From assembly GCA_001797845.1 (NCBI GenBank), contig MGQN01000023.1, positions 13,014-26,060 of the forward strand: 13,047 nt of DNA. Direction: 5' to 3'. Every line of letters starts with the position of its first letter. Positions within the stretch are counted from its first letter, which is position 1. A model generated the notes under the pieces. The model was given only the letters and a program-made list of their open reading frames with translations, was not told the origin of the DNA and did not search any database. Source of the DNA: Deltaproteobacteria bacterium RBG_16_44_11. Its GTDB lineage: Bacteria; Desulfobacterota; Syntrophia; Syntrophales; Smithellaceae. Below, one piece after another: positions 6,955 to 13,047 of this stretch. The position numbers were made by a program, and so were the translations under genes.

Positions 6955-7416
6955 TCACTTTTTTCCTTTACTGAGCAAATCCTTTAATTCGGACATGAAC
7001 TCTCCAACGTCGCGGAATTGACGATAAACCGACGCAAAGCGGACATAAGCCACGCCATCGAGCTTCTTTAGTTCATCCATAACTTTTTCCCCGATAACAG
7101 TCGAGGGAATTTCCTCGCCCTGAAATTCCTGACAGGCTGTCTCCACGTTACCCACGATGTTTTCCATTGCCTCCATGCTGATGGGACGCTTTTCGCAAGC
7201 CTTCATGACCCCATTGCGGATTTTCATCCGGTCAAAAGACTCGCGGCGGCCGTCTTTTTTCACGACCATGGGCAGAATATCTTCCACAAACTCATAAGTG
7301 GTAAAACGTTTTTGGCAACCCAGGCATTCCCGGCGGCGGCGGATAGCCTTGCCGTCCTTGCTTATCCGCGAATCAATCACTTTGTTTTCTGCATCAGAGC
7401 AAAAAGGACATTTCAT
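6955..7416 (-). CDS. nrdR: Transcriptional repressor NrdR of ribonucleotide reductase genes
   Basis: NrdR senses ATP/dATP and represses ribonucleotide reductase operons by binding paired NrdR boxes. The 153-residue protein has the N-terminal zinc ribbon MKCPFC (Cys3, Cys6) and CLGC (Cys31, Cys34) with the basic RRRRECLGCQKRFTTYE segment (26-42), followed by an ATP-cone domain from about 47 to 137 (VVKKDGRRESFDRMKIRNG at its start). The end VAYVRFASVYRQFRDVGEF (121-139) is highly characteristic. Its place between the dCMP deaminase and rib genes fits its usual neighbourhood in Proteobacteria. I saw no NrdR-box pair in the window, so its targets are elsewhere. Confidence 0.97.
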   Translation of the reverse strand: MKCPFCSDAENKVIDSRISKDGKAIRRRRECLGCQKRFTTYEFVEDILPMVVKKDGRRESFDRMKIRNGVMKACEKRPISMEAMENIVGNVETACQEFQGEEIPSTVIGEKVMDELKKLDGVAYVRFASVYRQFRDVGEFMSELKDLLSKGKK

Positions 7417-7445
7417 TACTTTGGTTACCGTTCTGTTCCTAAAGC

Positions 7446-7940
7446 TTAGAGTTGATCAGTTTTAACTCCCGCTTCCTTGAGCATTTGCGCGGCTAACTTA
7501 TCATGATATCCATTACGGATAACGACACGTACTACGCCGGCATTGATGATCATTTTAGCGCAAATAACGCAGGGATGATTGGTACAATAAAGGGTTGAAC
7601 CTTTGGCGCTTACTCCATGTAATGCCGCCTGAATAACGGCGTTTTGCTCCGCGTGCAAGCCGCGGCATAGTTCATGACGTTCACCGGAAGGCACTTTAAG
7701 TTTTTCACGCATACAACCGATATTGAGGCAATGTTTGAGCTTGGAAGGAGCGCCGTTATACCCTGTCGCCAGTATGCGGTGATCCCGCACCAATGCCGCT
7801 CCCACAGCCCGGCGAAGGCAAGTACTGCGCCGGGATACTAGTTCGACAATATCTAAAAAATATGTGTCCCAATCAGGTCTTGTGCTTATTTTGTTTTTTG
7901 AATTGGCTGAAGCGACTTTCTTTACGGCCATATTTATCAT
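7446..7940 (-). CDS. Deoxycytidylate (dCMP) deaminase, ComEB/dCMP-type cytidine deaminase family
   Basis: This enzyme converts dCMP to dUMP, the precursor of thymidylate. The 164-residue protein carries the zinc-dependent deaminase signatures: HAEQNAVIQAA with His96 as ligand and Glu98 as proton shuttle, and PCVIC (123-127) with Cys124 and Cys127. The cysteine-rich insert CLNIGCMREKL...ELC (71-92) before the HAE motif is typical of the dCMP group rather than cytidine or tRNA deaminases. VGAALVRDHRILATGYNG (46-63) also fits. GAGAAAG precedes the first ATG closely. An alternative start is the ATG at 7931 (MAVKK). Placed beside glyA, whose product makes the methylene-THF used by thymidylate synthase, it suggests a shared role in dTMP supply. 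dcd is a misleading symbol for this family, so none is given. Confidence 0.93.
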   Translation of the reverse strand: MINMAVKKVASANSKNKISTRPDWDTYFLDIVELVSRRSTCLRRAVGAALVRDHRILATGYNGAPSKLKHCLNIGCMREKLKVPSGERHELCRGLHAEQNAVIQAALHGVSAKGSTLYCTNHPCVICAKMIINAGVVRVVIRNGYHDKLAAQMLKEAGVKTDQL

Positions 7941-7954
7941 GCTTTCTCGAAGCT

Positions 7955-7996
7955 GAGAATTTCCGGCAGTTGCCGGATTGTAGGCCTTAAATTCTC
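7955..7996. repeat. Compound inverted repeat across the glyA stop codon
   Basis: An outer pair GAGAATTT (7955-7962) and AAATTCTC (7989-7996) is perfectly complementary. It encloses an inner 5-bp GC-rich hairpin, CCGGC-AGTT-GCCGG (7963-7976), plus a 12-base unpaired stretch. It spans the glyA stop codon (7989-7987) and the start of the 46-base gap before the dCMP deaminase gene. No T-run follows on the minus strand, so it is not a classic terminator. It may slow exonucleases or tune downstream expression. The repeat is visible; the function is inference. Confidence 0.5.
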
Positions 7997-9231
7997 TGTT
8001 GATAAAGAGGAAACTGTGCGCAAATAGTTTTTACTTTTTGGGCTACTGCCTGAATTTTCTTTTCATTGGTAATATTTTTGATTACTTCTACGATACAGGA
8101 AGCGATTTCGCGCATTTCGTTTTCCTTCATACCCCTTGTTGTGACGGCGGGAGTGCCGATGCGAATTCCGCTGGTTACTTGCGGTCCTTGAGTATCAAAG
8201 GGAATACCGTTTTTATTGACAGTTATGCCCGCCCGGTCAAGAGCTTCTTGGACTTCTTTACCGGTAACACCCTTAGTAGTCAAATCGACCAGCATCATAT
8301 GATTGTCTGTTCCACCGGAAACAAGACGTAATCCCTGATTTATTAGTTCTTCCGCCAGCGCTTTGGCGTTTTTAATAATTTGACGCTGGTATTCCTTAAA
8401 TTCGGGCGAAAGTGCTTCTTTAAAAGCGACAGCTTTTGCCGCGATGATATGCATCAATGGTCCGCCCTGAGAGCCGGGGAAAATCCTGCTGTTCAAGGTT
8501 TTAGCATAAGCTTCTTTGCACATAATCAAACCGCCGCGCGGTCCGCGCAGGGTTTTATGTGTTGTCGAAGTCACATATTCGCAAATAGGCACAGGCGTGG
8601 GATGAAGACCTGTGGCGACAAGTCCGGCGACGTGGGCAATGTCCGCCATAATTACTGCGCCGACTTCATCGGCTATCTTTCGGAATTTCTGAAAATCAAG
8701 CGTCCGCGGATAAGCGCTGGCGCCGACAATAATCATTTTGGGTTTATGTTCCTTTGCTAATTTTTCCACTTCGGTAAAGTCAATAGTTTCCGTATCCCTG
8801 CTGACGCCGTAAGCGACAATCTTATAAAGTTTGCCGGAGAAATTTGCCGGGCTTCCGTGGGAGAGATGTCCCCCGTGAGAAAGATTCATTCCTAAAACCG
8901 TATCGCCCGGCTGCACCGCCGCGAAATATACGGCCATATTCGCCTGTGTGCCGGAATGAGGCTGAACGTTTACATGGTCCGCTCCAAAAAGCTTTTTACA
9001 TCGATCAATGGCTAAATTTTCGGCGATATCGACAAATTCGCAGCCGCCGTAATAACGGTTACCAGGATAACCTTCGGCGTATTTATTTGTCATTATACAG
9101 CCCTGCGCTTCCAAAACCGCTTCACTGACAAAATTTTCTGAAGCGATAAGTTCAATGTTGTGCGCCTGGCGACGTGTTTCCGATTTAATAGCCTGGTTTA
9201 TTTCCGGGTCAACTTTTTCCAAAAAAGACAT
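7987..9231 (-). CDS. glyA: Serine hydroxymethyltransferase
   Basis: This PLP enzyme interconverts serine plus tetrahydrofolate and glycine plus 5,10-methylene-THF in the cytoplasm. The 414-residue length is normal. The sequence has ELIASENFVS (27-36), the NKYAEGYPGNRYYGG block (49-63), PHSGTQANMAVY (91-102), DIAHVAGLVATGLHP (197-211) with the PLP-contacting Asp and His, and TSTTHKTLRGPRGGLI (221-236). Lys226 in that last block forms the Schiff base with PLP. The start MSFLEKVDPEI is standard. A GGAGG ribosome binding site lies about 11 nt upstream. The gene follows fabF by 32 bases; the ribose-5-phosphate isomerase gene (rpiB) often found just before glyA in related clusters is not present. 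Confidence 0.98.
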   Translation of the reverse strand: MSFLEKVDPEINQAIKSETRRQAHNIELIASENFVSEAVLEAQGCIMTNKYAEGYPGNRYYGGCEFVDIAENLAIDRCKKLFGADHVNVQPHSGTQANMAVYFAAVQPGDTVLGMNLSHGGHLSHGSPANFSGKLYKIVAYGVSRDTETIDFTEVEKLAKEHKPKMIIVGASAYPRTLDFQKFRKIADEVGAVIMADIAHVAGLVATGLHPTPVPICEYVTSTTHKTLRGPRGGLIMCKEAYAKTLNSRIFPGSQGGPLMHIIAAKAVAFKEALSPEFKEYQRQIIKNAKALAEELINQGLRLVSGGTDNHMMLVDLTTKGVTGKEVQEALDRAGITVNKNGIPFDTQGPQVTSGIRIGTPAVTTRGMKENEMREIASCIVEVIKNITNEKKIQAVAQKVKTICAQFPLYQQRI

Positions 9232-9263
9232 GAAAACTACTTCCTCCCTCGCGTTTCACTTTC

Positions 9264-10505
9264 TCAGGTGACATATTTTTTGAATACCAAAACGGCGTTA
9301 ACACCGCCAAAACCAAAAGTATTGGACATGGCCGTATTTATTTGTTTGTGCCGGGCGACATTGGGAACATAATCAAGATCGCATTCGGCATCGGGGTTTT
9401 CCAGATTTATAGTCGGCGGAATGATGCCTTCCTTTATGGCCTTAATAGCAAAAATGGCCTCCACACCACCTGTTCCGCCCAACATGTGACCGGTCATCGA
9501 TTTCGTGGAGCTGACCATGAGCTTTTTGGCGTGGTCTCCAAAAAGGGATTTGATGGCTTGTGTTTCATATAAATCGTTGAGCGGAGTTGATGTGCCGTGG
9601 GCGTTGATATAATCAATATCCGCGGGATTTAATCCGGCGTCTTTTATTGCGATCTTCATGCTGCGCGCGGCCCCTTCATGTCCGGGGGGTGGGGCAGCCA
9701 TATGAAAAGCGTCTGATGTGCATCCGTAACCTGCAAGTTCCGCGTAAATACGCGCGCCTCTGTTTTGGGCAAACGATAATTCTTCCAAAATCACTATACC
9801 GCAACCTTCTCCAAGAACAAAACCATCGCGGCCCTGATCAAACGGCCGGCTCGCTTTCTGGGGCTCATCGTTTCTCGTCGATAGAGCCCGCATGGCGCAA
9901 AAGCCGCCGACGGCCAGTGGAGTGATTGCCGCTTCGACGCCTCCTGCAATCATAATATCGGCATCTCCGTAGGCAATAGTTTTATAAGCGTCGCCAATCG
10001 CCGATGTTCCCGAGGCGCAAGCGGTCACGGCGCAATTAATAGGGCCTTTGGCGCCAAAGCGAATAGAGACATGGCCGGAACCTAAATTGGCTAGAACTGC
10101 CGGAATGGTAAAGGGCGAAATCTTGCGCGGGCCGGAATTGAGTAATACTTTTATTTCACTCTCCACTGTGGTTACACCACCGATACCGGAACCGATTATT
10201 ACGCCGGCGCGTTCAGAAAAATCGGGACTAATTTCCAGCTTAGCGTCAGCCATGGCCATTTCGGAAGCGGCGATGGCGTATAAAATAAAATCGTCATAGC
10301 GGCGGACTTCCTGCTTATCCACATACTGCATCGGATCGAAATTTTTGATCTCACCGGCAATCCTGGATTTAAAAGCTGAGCTATCGAATTTGGTAATCGG
10401 ACCAATGCCGGATTTTCCCGCGATGGCGCCTTCCCATGATTCCTGAGCGGAATTACCCAGCGGCGTCAACGCCCCGAGGCCGGTTACAACGACGCGCCTT
10501 TTCAT
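9264..10505 (-). CDS. fabF: Beta-ketoacyl-ACP synthase II
   Basis: FabF elongates acyl-ACP by condensing it with malonyl-ACP. The 413-residue protein shows the full thiolase-fold active site: Cys163 in CAVTACASGTSAIGDA (158-173), His303 in NAHGTSTPLND (301-311), and Lys335 with His340 in STKSMTGHMLGGTGG (333-347). These positions coincide with the E. coli FabF numbering. The C-terminal TAMSNTFGFGGVNAVLVF (391-408) is also typical. It follows acpP by 20 bases, the standard acpP-fabF pairing. Only a weak CAGGG-like site precedes the ATG, so translation may depend partly on coupling to the highly translated acpP. Confidence 0.98.
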   Translation of the reverse strand: MKRRVVVTGLGALTPLGNSAQESWEGAIAGKSGIGPITKFDSSAFKSRIAGEIKNFDPMQYVDKQEVRRYDDFILYAIAASEMAMADAKLEISPDFSERAGVIIGSGIGGVTTVESEIKVLLNSGPRKISPFTIPAVLANLGSGHVSIRFGAKGPINCAVTACASGTSAIGDAYKTIAYGDADIMIAGGVEAAITPLAVGGFCAMRALSTRNDEPQKASRPFDQGRDGFVLGEGCGIVILEELSFAQNRGARIYAELAGYGCTSDAFHMAAPPPGHEGAARSMKIAIKDAGLNPADIDYINAHGTSTPLNDLYETQAIKSLFGDHAKKLMVSSTKSMTGHMLGGTGGVEAIFAIKAIKEGIIPPTINLENPDAECDLDYVPNVARHKQINTAMSNTFGFGGVNAVLVFKKYVT

Positions 10506-10525
10506 TAATTAATACCCTGGTAAAT

Positions 10526-10762
10526 TTAGTTAATGTTTTTACTTTTTAAAAACTCAATGACGTCTTTAATCGTGCGGATCTTTTCCAGCTCTTCATCCGC
10601 TATTTCTATACCAAATACTTCTTCCATTTCCATGATGAGTTCAACAAGATCCAGCGAATCCGCCCCCAAGTCATCAATAAAAGAAGCCTCCAGAACACAT
10701 TCTTCCTTGGTGACATCCAGCTGTTCCATCACAAGCTTGATAACTCTCTCTTCTAATGTCAT
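10526..10762 (-). CDS. acpP: Acyl carrier protein
   Basis: This small acidic protein carries growing acyl chains on a 4'-phosphopantetheine arm. The 78-residue sequence has the modification motif GADSLDLVEL, with Ser36 as the attachment site, and the expected four-helix layout rich in Glu and Asp. The ribosome binding site is exceptionally strong: GGAGGAGG (10771-10778) lies 8 nt before the ATG, fitting the high abundance of ACP. The 93-base gap to fabD is the largest within the operon and suggests separate regulation or mRNA processing. fabG, the usual gene between fabD and acpP, is missing. Confidence 0.98.
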   Translation of the reverse strand: MTLEERVIKLVMEQLDVTKEECVLEASFIDDLGADSLDLVELIMEMEEVFGIEIADEELEKIRTIKDVIEFLKSKNIN

Positions 10763-10832
10763 GTAAAAATCCTCCTCCAGTCTGATATTGTCCTAAAAAT
10801 TGAGCCGAATAATGTTTCTTTTACCTGTTTTT

Positions 10833-10845
10833 GGAAAATATTTCC
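10833..10845. repeat. Short palindrome GGAAAATATTTCC in the fabD-acpP gap
   Basis: The arms GGAAA (10833-10837) and TTTCC (10841-10845) are perfect reverse complements around ATA. It lies about 70 bases upstream of the acpP start, in AT-rich DNA. It could be an operator half-site pair for an acpP-proximal promoter, but I cannot find a good -35/-10 pair there. Chance occurrence in AT-rich DNA is possible. Confidence 0.3.
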
Positions 10846-10855
10846 TTACTTTTTT

Positions 10856-11797
10856 CTATGCGGAAAATAATTCCGCAGTTTTATGCAATGAATCGACATC
10901 TTCCACGCTAAATAACTCGATATTTTTATTTATCCTTTTAATCAAACCGCAAACGGTTCTTTTAGGGCCGATTTCGATAATTTCCCTCACGCCCATTGCC
11001 GCCATCTTCTCCACGGTTTGCCGCCATTGAACAGGCAAAACAATTTGATCAACAAGAAGCTTGCGCGCGTTATCCTTGGTATAAAAGACAGCCGGATTGG
11101 AGTTAGGAATCACCGGCACACTTGGATCGAGGAATTCGACCGGCTCCAGTTTTTCTTTGAGCATATCCGCTGCTTTTTGCAGTAAACTGCAATGACAGGG
11201 TGCGCTGATAGGCAGGCGCACAACTTGCTGAGCTCCCTTTTGTTTTGCCGCGAGCATTGCTTTTTCTACTGCCGCCGCGTGACCGGAAACAACAATTTGC
11301 TGAAGAGTGTTGTGAATCGCTACTGAAACCTTAGCGTCAGCCTTGCTTACCTCAGAGCATAATAATTCCACGTTATCACCATTAAGCCCAATAATGGCCG
11401 CCATGGCGCCAAGGCCGGCGGGAACTGCTTCCTGATGGTAGCGGGCACGTGCCTGTACCACGGAAAAAACATCTTCAAAACCAATAGCGCCGGCGGCATA
11501 TAAGGCGGAATATTCACCCAGGCTATGTCCGGCCATAACCATCGGTTTAATCGAAATTTTTTCTTTAAAAATGCTATAAATCGCAATACTTAACGTCAAA
11601 ACGGCTATTTGTGTGTTGACGGTTAAATTAAGTTTTTCCTGTGGTCCTTCCAAGCAAAGTTTACGCATGTCCATTCCCAGCACCGTGCTGGCGCGGTCAA
11701 ATACATTCCGGACAACATCAAATTCCTTCAATAGCGAACTGCCCATGCCGACATGCTGTGTGCCTTGCCCCGGAAAGACGAATGCGGTTTTACTCAT
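10856..11797 (-). CDS. fabD: Malonyl-CoA:ACP transacylase
   Basis: FabD moves malonyl groups from CoA to ACP, feeding chain elongation. With the chosen start the protein has 313 residues, normal for the family. It has FVFPGQGTQHVGMG near the N-terminus, the nucleophile motif GHSLGEYSAL with Ser92, and APCHCSLL with the catalytic His202. The Arg of the QARARYHQ block (about 115-122) is the expected malonate-binding residue. A longer reading begins at a TTG at 11803. AAGGA (11807-11811) lies 9 nt from the ATG at 11797 but only 3 nt from that TTG, so the ATG is preferred. It follows rpmF by 21 bases, whereas plsX and fabH usually lie between the two. Confidence 0.97.
   Translation of the reverse strand: MSKTAFVFPGQGTQHVGMGSSLLKEFDVVRNVFDRASTVLGMDMRKLCLEGPQEKLNLTVNTQIAVLTLSIAIYSIFKEKISIKPMVMAGHSLGEYSALYAAGAIGFEDVFSVVQARARYHQEAVPAGLGAMAAIIGLNGDNVELLCSEVSKADAKVSVAIHNTLQQIVVSGHAAAVEKAMLAAKQKGAQQVVRLPISAPCHCSLLQKAADMLKEKLEPVEFLDPSVPVIPNSNPAVFYTKDNARKLLVDQIVLPVQWRQTVEKMAAMGVREIIEIGPKRTVCGLIKRINKNIELFSVEDVDSLHKTAELFSA
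10859..10877 (-). other. Hairpin at the 3' end of fabD
   Basis: TGCGGAA (10859-10865) and TTCCGCA (10871-10877) form a perfect 7-bp stem with a 5-nt loop. On the minus-strand transcript it covers the last codons of fabD just before its TAG. It is followed by an A-run, not a U-run, so it is not an intrinsic terminator. It may mark a processing or stability point separating fabD from the abundant acpP message. Confidence 0.5.
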
Positions 11798-11818
11798 CGT
11801 CAATATTCCTTTTTAATA

Positions 11819-12004
11819 TTAGGCAGTTTTTTCCGGTTTTTTATAGTCCTTGCCCCGATAAGTGCCGCAGTTCGGGCAGGCGCGATGAGGTAACTTCGGT
11901 TCGTTGCATTGCGGACATAAAGACAATGAAGTCGGCGTCAAAAAATCATGCGCCCTTCTGGTATTGCGCCTCGTTTTGGAATGTCTCTTTACTGGATTTG
12001 GCAT
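11819..12004 (-). CDS. rpmF: 50S ribosomal protein L32
   Basis: This 61-residue basic protein of the large ribosomal subunit has the conserved start MPNPVKRHSKTRRNTRRAHD and a zinc-ribbon core: CPQC (Cys30, Cys33) and CPNC (Cys43, Cys46), with CGTYRGK after it. All four cysteines are kept, so this is the zinc-binding form. A clear AAGGA lies 6 nt before the ATG. The yceD-rpmF pair at the head of a fatty acid gene cluster is conserved in many bacteria. Confidence 0.98.
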   Translation of the reverse strand: MPNPVKRHSKTRRNTRRAHDFLTPTSLSLCPQCNEPKLPHRACPNCGTYRGKDYKKPEKTA

Positions 12005-12024
12005 AGTTTATCCTTAATTTAGGG

Positions 12025-12576
12025 TTAGTTTGTTATTTTAAAATTTTTTAGTACAGCCATACGGCTGTCCACACAACCCAAATGGCAATTGCAGGAAGAA
12101 TAGTTCAGATTAGTGCCGCATTGCGGACATAAACCCTTACATTCTTGACTGCAGAGCGCTTTGATCGGTATTTGTAAAATTATCTGCTCACAGATAATGG
12201 GCGTCAGATCGATAAAATCACCATGATAATGACTAATTTCCAACTCTTCTTTTTTGAGCTCAAAATCTTCTTTGGTTTGGGCTTTCTCGGGGACTAATGT
12301 ATAAGTAAAATCAGCAATCACGGGCAGTTTTGTCTCTTCCAGACAACGGCTGCAATTAATATCGATAATTGCGGAAAGCTTTCCTCGGATAAAGACAGTG
12401 CTGGAGGTTTTTGTTATCAGACAGTTTACGTCCGCCCTGCCTATGAAAAAATCGGGGATCTCGCCGTCTTTAAAGCACTCCTTAAACCAGGCGCCGTCTT
12501 CGGAAAAAGCGAAGTTTAGCCCCTCCTCGGGAATGGTAACTACATTAATTTTCAAAGAAGTAGTTGTCGAAATCAT
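12025..12576 (-). CDS. YceD/DUF177 family protein (large-subunit rRNA accumulation factor)
   Basis: The 183-residue protein has the DUF177 pattern: a beta-rich N-terminal half with INCSRCLEETKLPVIADF (73-90), then a Cys-rich C-terminal knot CSQECKGLCPQCGTNLN (142-158) followed by CNC (162-164), and the closing DSRMAVLKNF (170-179). Family members in E. coli and plants are needed for normal 23S rRNA accumulation, and the gene nearly always precedes rpmF. The cysteines probably bind zinc (inference). It is the first gene of the minus-strand operon. No convincing ribosome binding site precedes the ATG (TTTGACAAATCAGT), and there is no other nearby ATG in frame, so the start is likely but not well anchored. 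Confidence 0.93.
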   Translation of the reverse strand: MISTTTSLKINVVTIPEEGLNFAFSEDGAWFKECFKDGEIPDFFIGRADVNCLITKTSSTVFIRGKLSAIIDINCSRCLEETKLPVIADFTYTLVPEKAQTKEDFELKKEELEISHYHGDFIDLTPIICEQIILQIPIKALCSQECKGLCPQCGTNLNYSSCNCHLGCVDSRMAVLKNFKITN

Positions 12577-12610
12577 ACTGATTTGTCAAACTTTCGCCAA
12601 ACGTATTAAG

Positions 12611-12645
12611 CGCGGAAGTTAATTATAAAATCCGCGGCTTGTCAA
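12611..12645 (-). promoter_or_regulatory. Candidate promoter/operator region of the yceD operon
   Basis: On the minus strand a perfect TTGACA (12640-12645) precedes an AT-rich core containing a perfect TATAAT (12622-12627), but the spacing is only 12 nt. With normal 17-nt spacing the -10 would be the poor TTAACT (12617-12622). A 6-bp GC-rich inverted repeat, CGCGGA (12611-12616) and TCCGCG (12631-12636), brackets the AT core and may be an operator. A promoter for the operon is expected here from the gene layout; its exact elements are uncertain. Confidence 0.4.
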
Positions 12646-12676
12646 GGATAATTTAACGTTTTTAGCCAATTGCAGC

Positions 12677-12706
12677 TTGACAAAAGAGAGCCCTCAATCC
12701 TATAAA
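12677..12706 (+). promoter_or_regulatory. Sigma-70 type promoter of gltX
   Basis: TTGACA (12677-12682) is a perfect -35 box, followed after 18 nt by TATAAA (12701-12706), 5 of 6 matches to the -10 consensus. Transcription would start near 12713, giving a leader of about 20 nt that contains the AAGGA ribosome binding site (12719-12723). The arrangement is divergent from the yceD operon. Confidence 0.65.
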
Positions 12707-12733
12707 ATTGCAGTAAATAAGGAAAATAAAACG

Positions 12734-13047
12734 ATGAAAAAAATTAGAACCCGCTTCGCGCCTTCACCGACCGGTTTTCTGCACATCGGCGGCGCGCGAA
12801 CAGCTCTTTTTAATTGGCTTTTCACCCGTCATCACGGCGGTGAATTTGTCTTGCGCATCGAAGATACCGATCAGGCACGTTCGACGGAAGAATCAACAAA
12901 AGCCATCCTTGACGCCATGAAGTGGCTGGGCTTAAATTGGGATGAAGGTCCTTATTTTCAGGCCGAGCGGGTTGGTTTGCACCGGGAGATGGTGCAAAAG
13001 CTGATTAACGAAGGCAAAGCTTATTATTGCACCTGCACGCCGGAAGA
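12734..13047 (+). CDS. gltX: Glutamyl-tRNA synthetase, N-terminal part (cut by window end)
   Basis: The first 104 codons are present. The sequence opens with KIRTRFAPSPTGFLHIGGAR, the class I synthetase HIGH-type motif (HIGG) of GluRS. It continues with TALFNWLFTRHHGGEFVLRIEDTD (the glutamate-recognition RIEDTD block) and WLGLNWDEGP. The visible end, with YYCTC, enters the region where many bacterial GluRS have a Cys-rich zinc element. The enzyme charges tRNA-Glu, and in organisms lacking GlnRS also tRNA-Gln; which type this is cannot be told from the fragment. AAGGA lies 10 nt before the ATG, and a strong promoter lies just upstream. Confidence 0.97.
   Translation, partial: MKKIRTRFAPSPTGFLHIGGARTALFNWLFTRHHGGEFVLRIEDTDQARSTEESTKAILDAMKWLGLNWDEGPYFQAERVGLHREMVQKLINEGKAYYCTCTPE

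Noticed and set aside
5053..7445. FMN riboswitch upstream of a rib gene
   Set aside because: The gaps before ribE (4 bases), ribBA (13) and ribH (43) are too short to hold the roughly 120-base RFN element, and no such conserved segments are seen.
11798..11803. Upstream TTG start for fabD
   Set aside because: The AAGGA ribosome binding site is only 3 nt from this TTG but 9 nt from the ATG at 11797, so the ATG is the better start.

Overview
The window is ordinary-looking chromosomal DNA from a Gram-negative bacterium. The best guess is a deltaproteobacterium of the Syntrophales/Desulfobacterota kind. That rests on the run of genes yceD-rpmF-fab-glyA-dCMP deaminase-nrdR-rib-nusB, on the bacterial-type lipoprotein, and on the protein sequences themselves. 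The assignment is an inference from gene order and protein style, not from a database search. Coding density is high, base composition is fairly even, and no gap exceeds about 160 bases. I see no RNA genes, insertion sequences, prophage or CRISPR array.

Left part (1-3471). The first 53 bases hold the start of a minus-strand gene that runs off the window, possibly an Ldh-type dehydrogenase. Next comes a minus-strand gene for a YihY/BrkB-type membrane protein fused to a Crp-like cyclic-nucleotide-binding domain. Divergent from it is a plus-strand gene for a family 5 peptide-type substrate-binding lipoprotein, with no permease or ATPase genes beside it.

Main part (12576 down to 3535). Thirteen minus-strand genes are closely packed and look like one long housekeeping operon or superoperon: yceD (DUF177), rpmF, fabD, acpP, fabF, glyA, a dCMP deaminase, nrdR, ribE, ribBA, ribH, nusB, and a stand-alone leucyl-aminopeptidase N-terminal domain that overlaps nusB by 47 bases. 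They serve ribosome assembly and translation, fatty acid synthesis, one-carbon and pyrimidine nucleotide supply, control of ribonucleotide reductase, riboflavin synthesis and transcription antitermination. The cluster looks condensed: plsX, fabH, fabG, rpiB and ribD, which often sit in such clusters, are absent from the places where one would expect them. The only larger internal gap is between fabD and acpP (93 bases). It has a hairpin at the fabD end and a short palindrome, and it precedes a very strong acpP ribosome binding site.

Right edge (12577-13047). A divergent intergenic region carries a good sigma-70 type promoter for gltX (glutamyl-tRNA synthetase, cut by the window end) and a less clear promoter for the yceD operon with a GC-rich inverted repeat around its AT-rich core.

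I did not find a convincing undescribed system. The points most worth a second look are the BrkB/cyclic-nucleotide-domain fusion with a possible remnant DNA-binding tail, the solitary M17 N-terminal domain coupled to nusB, and the missing fatty acid and riboflavin genes.
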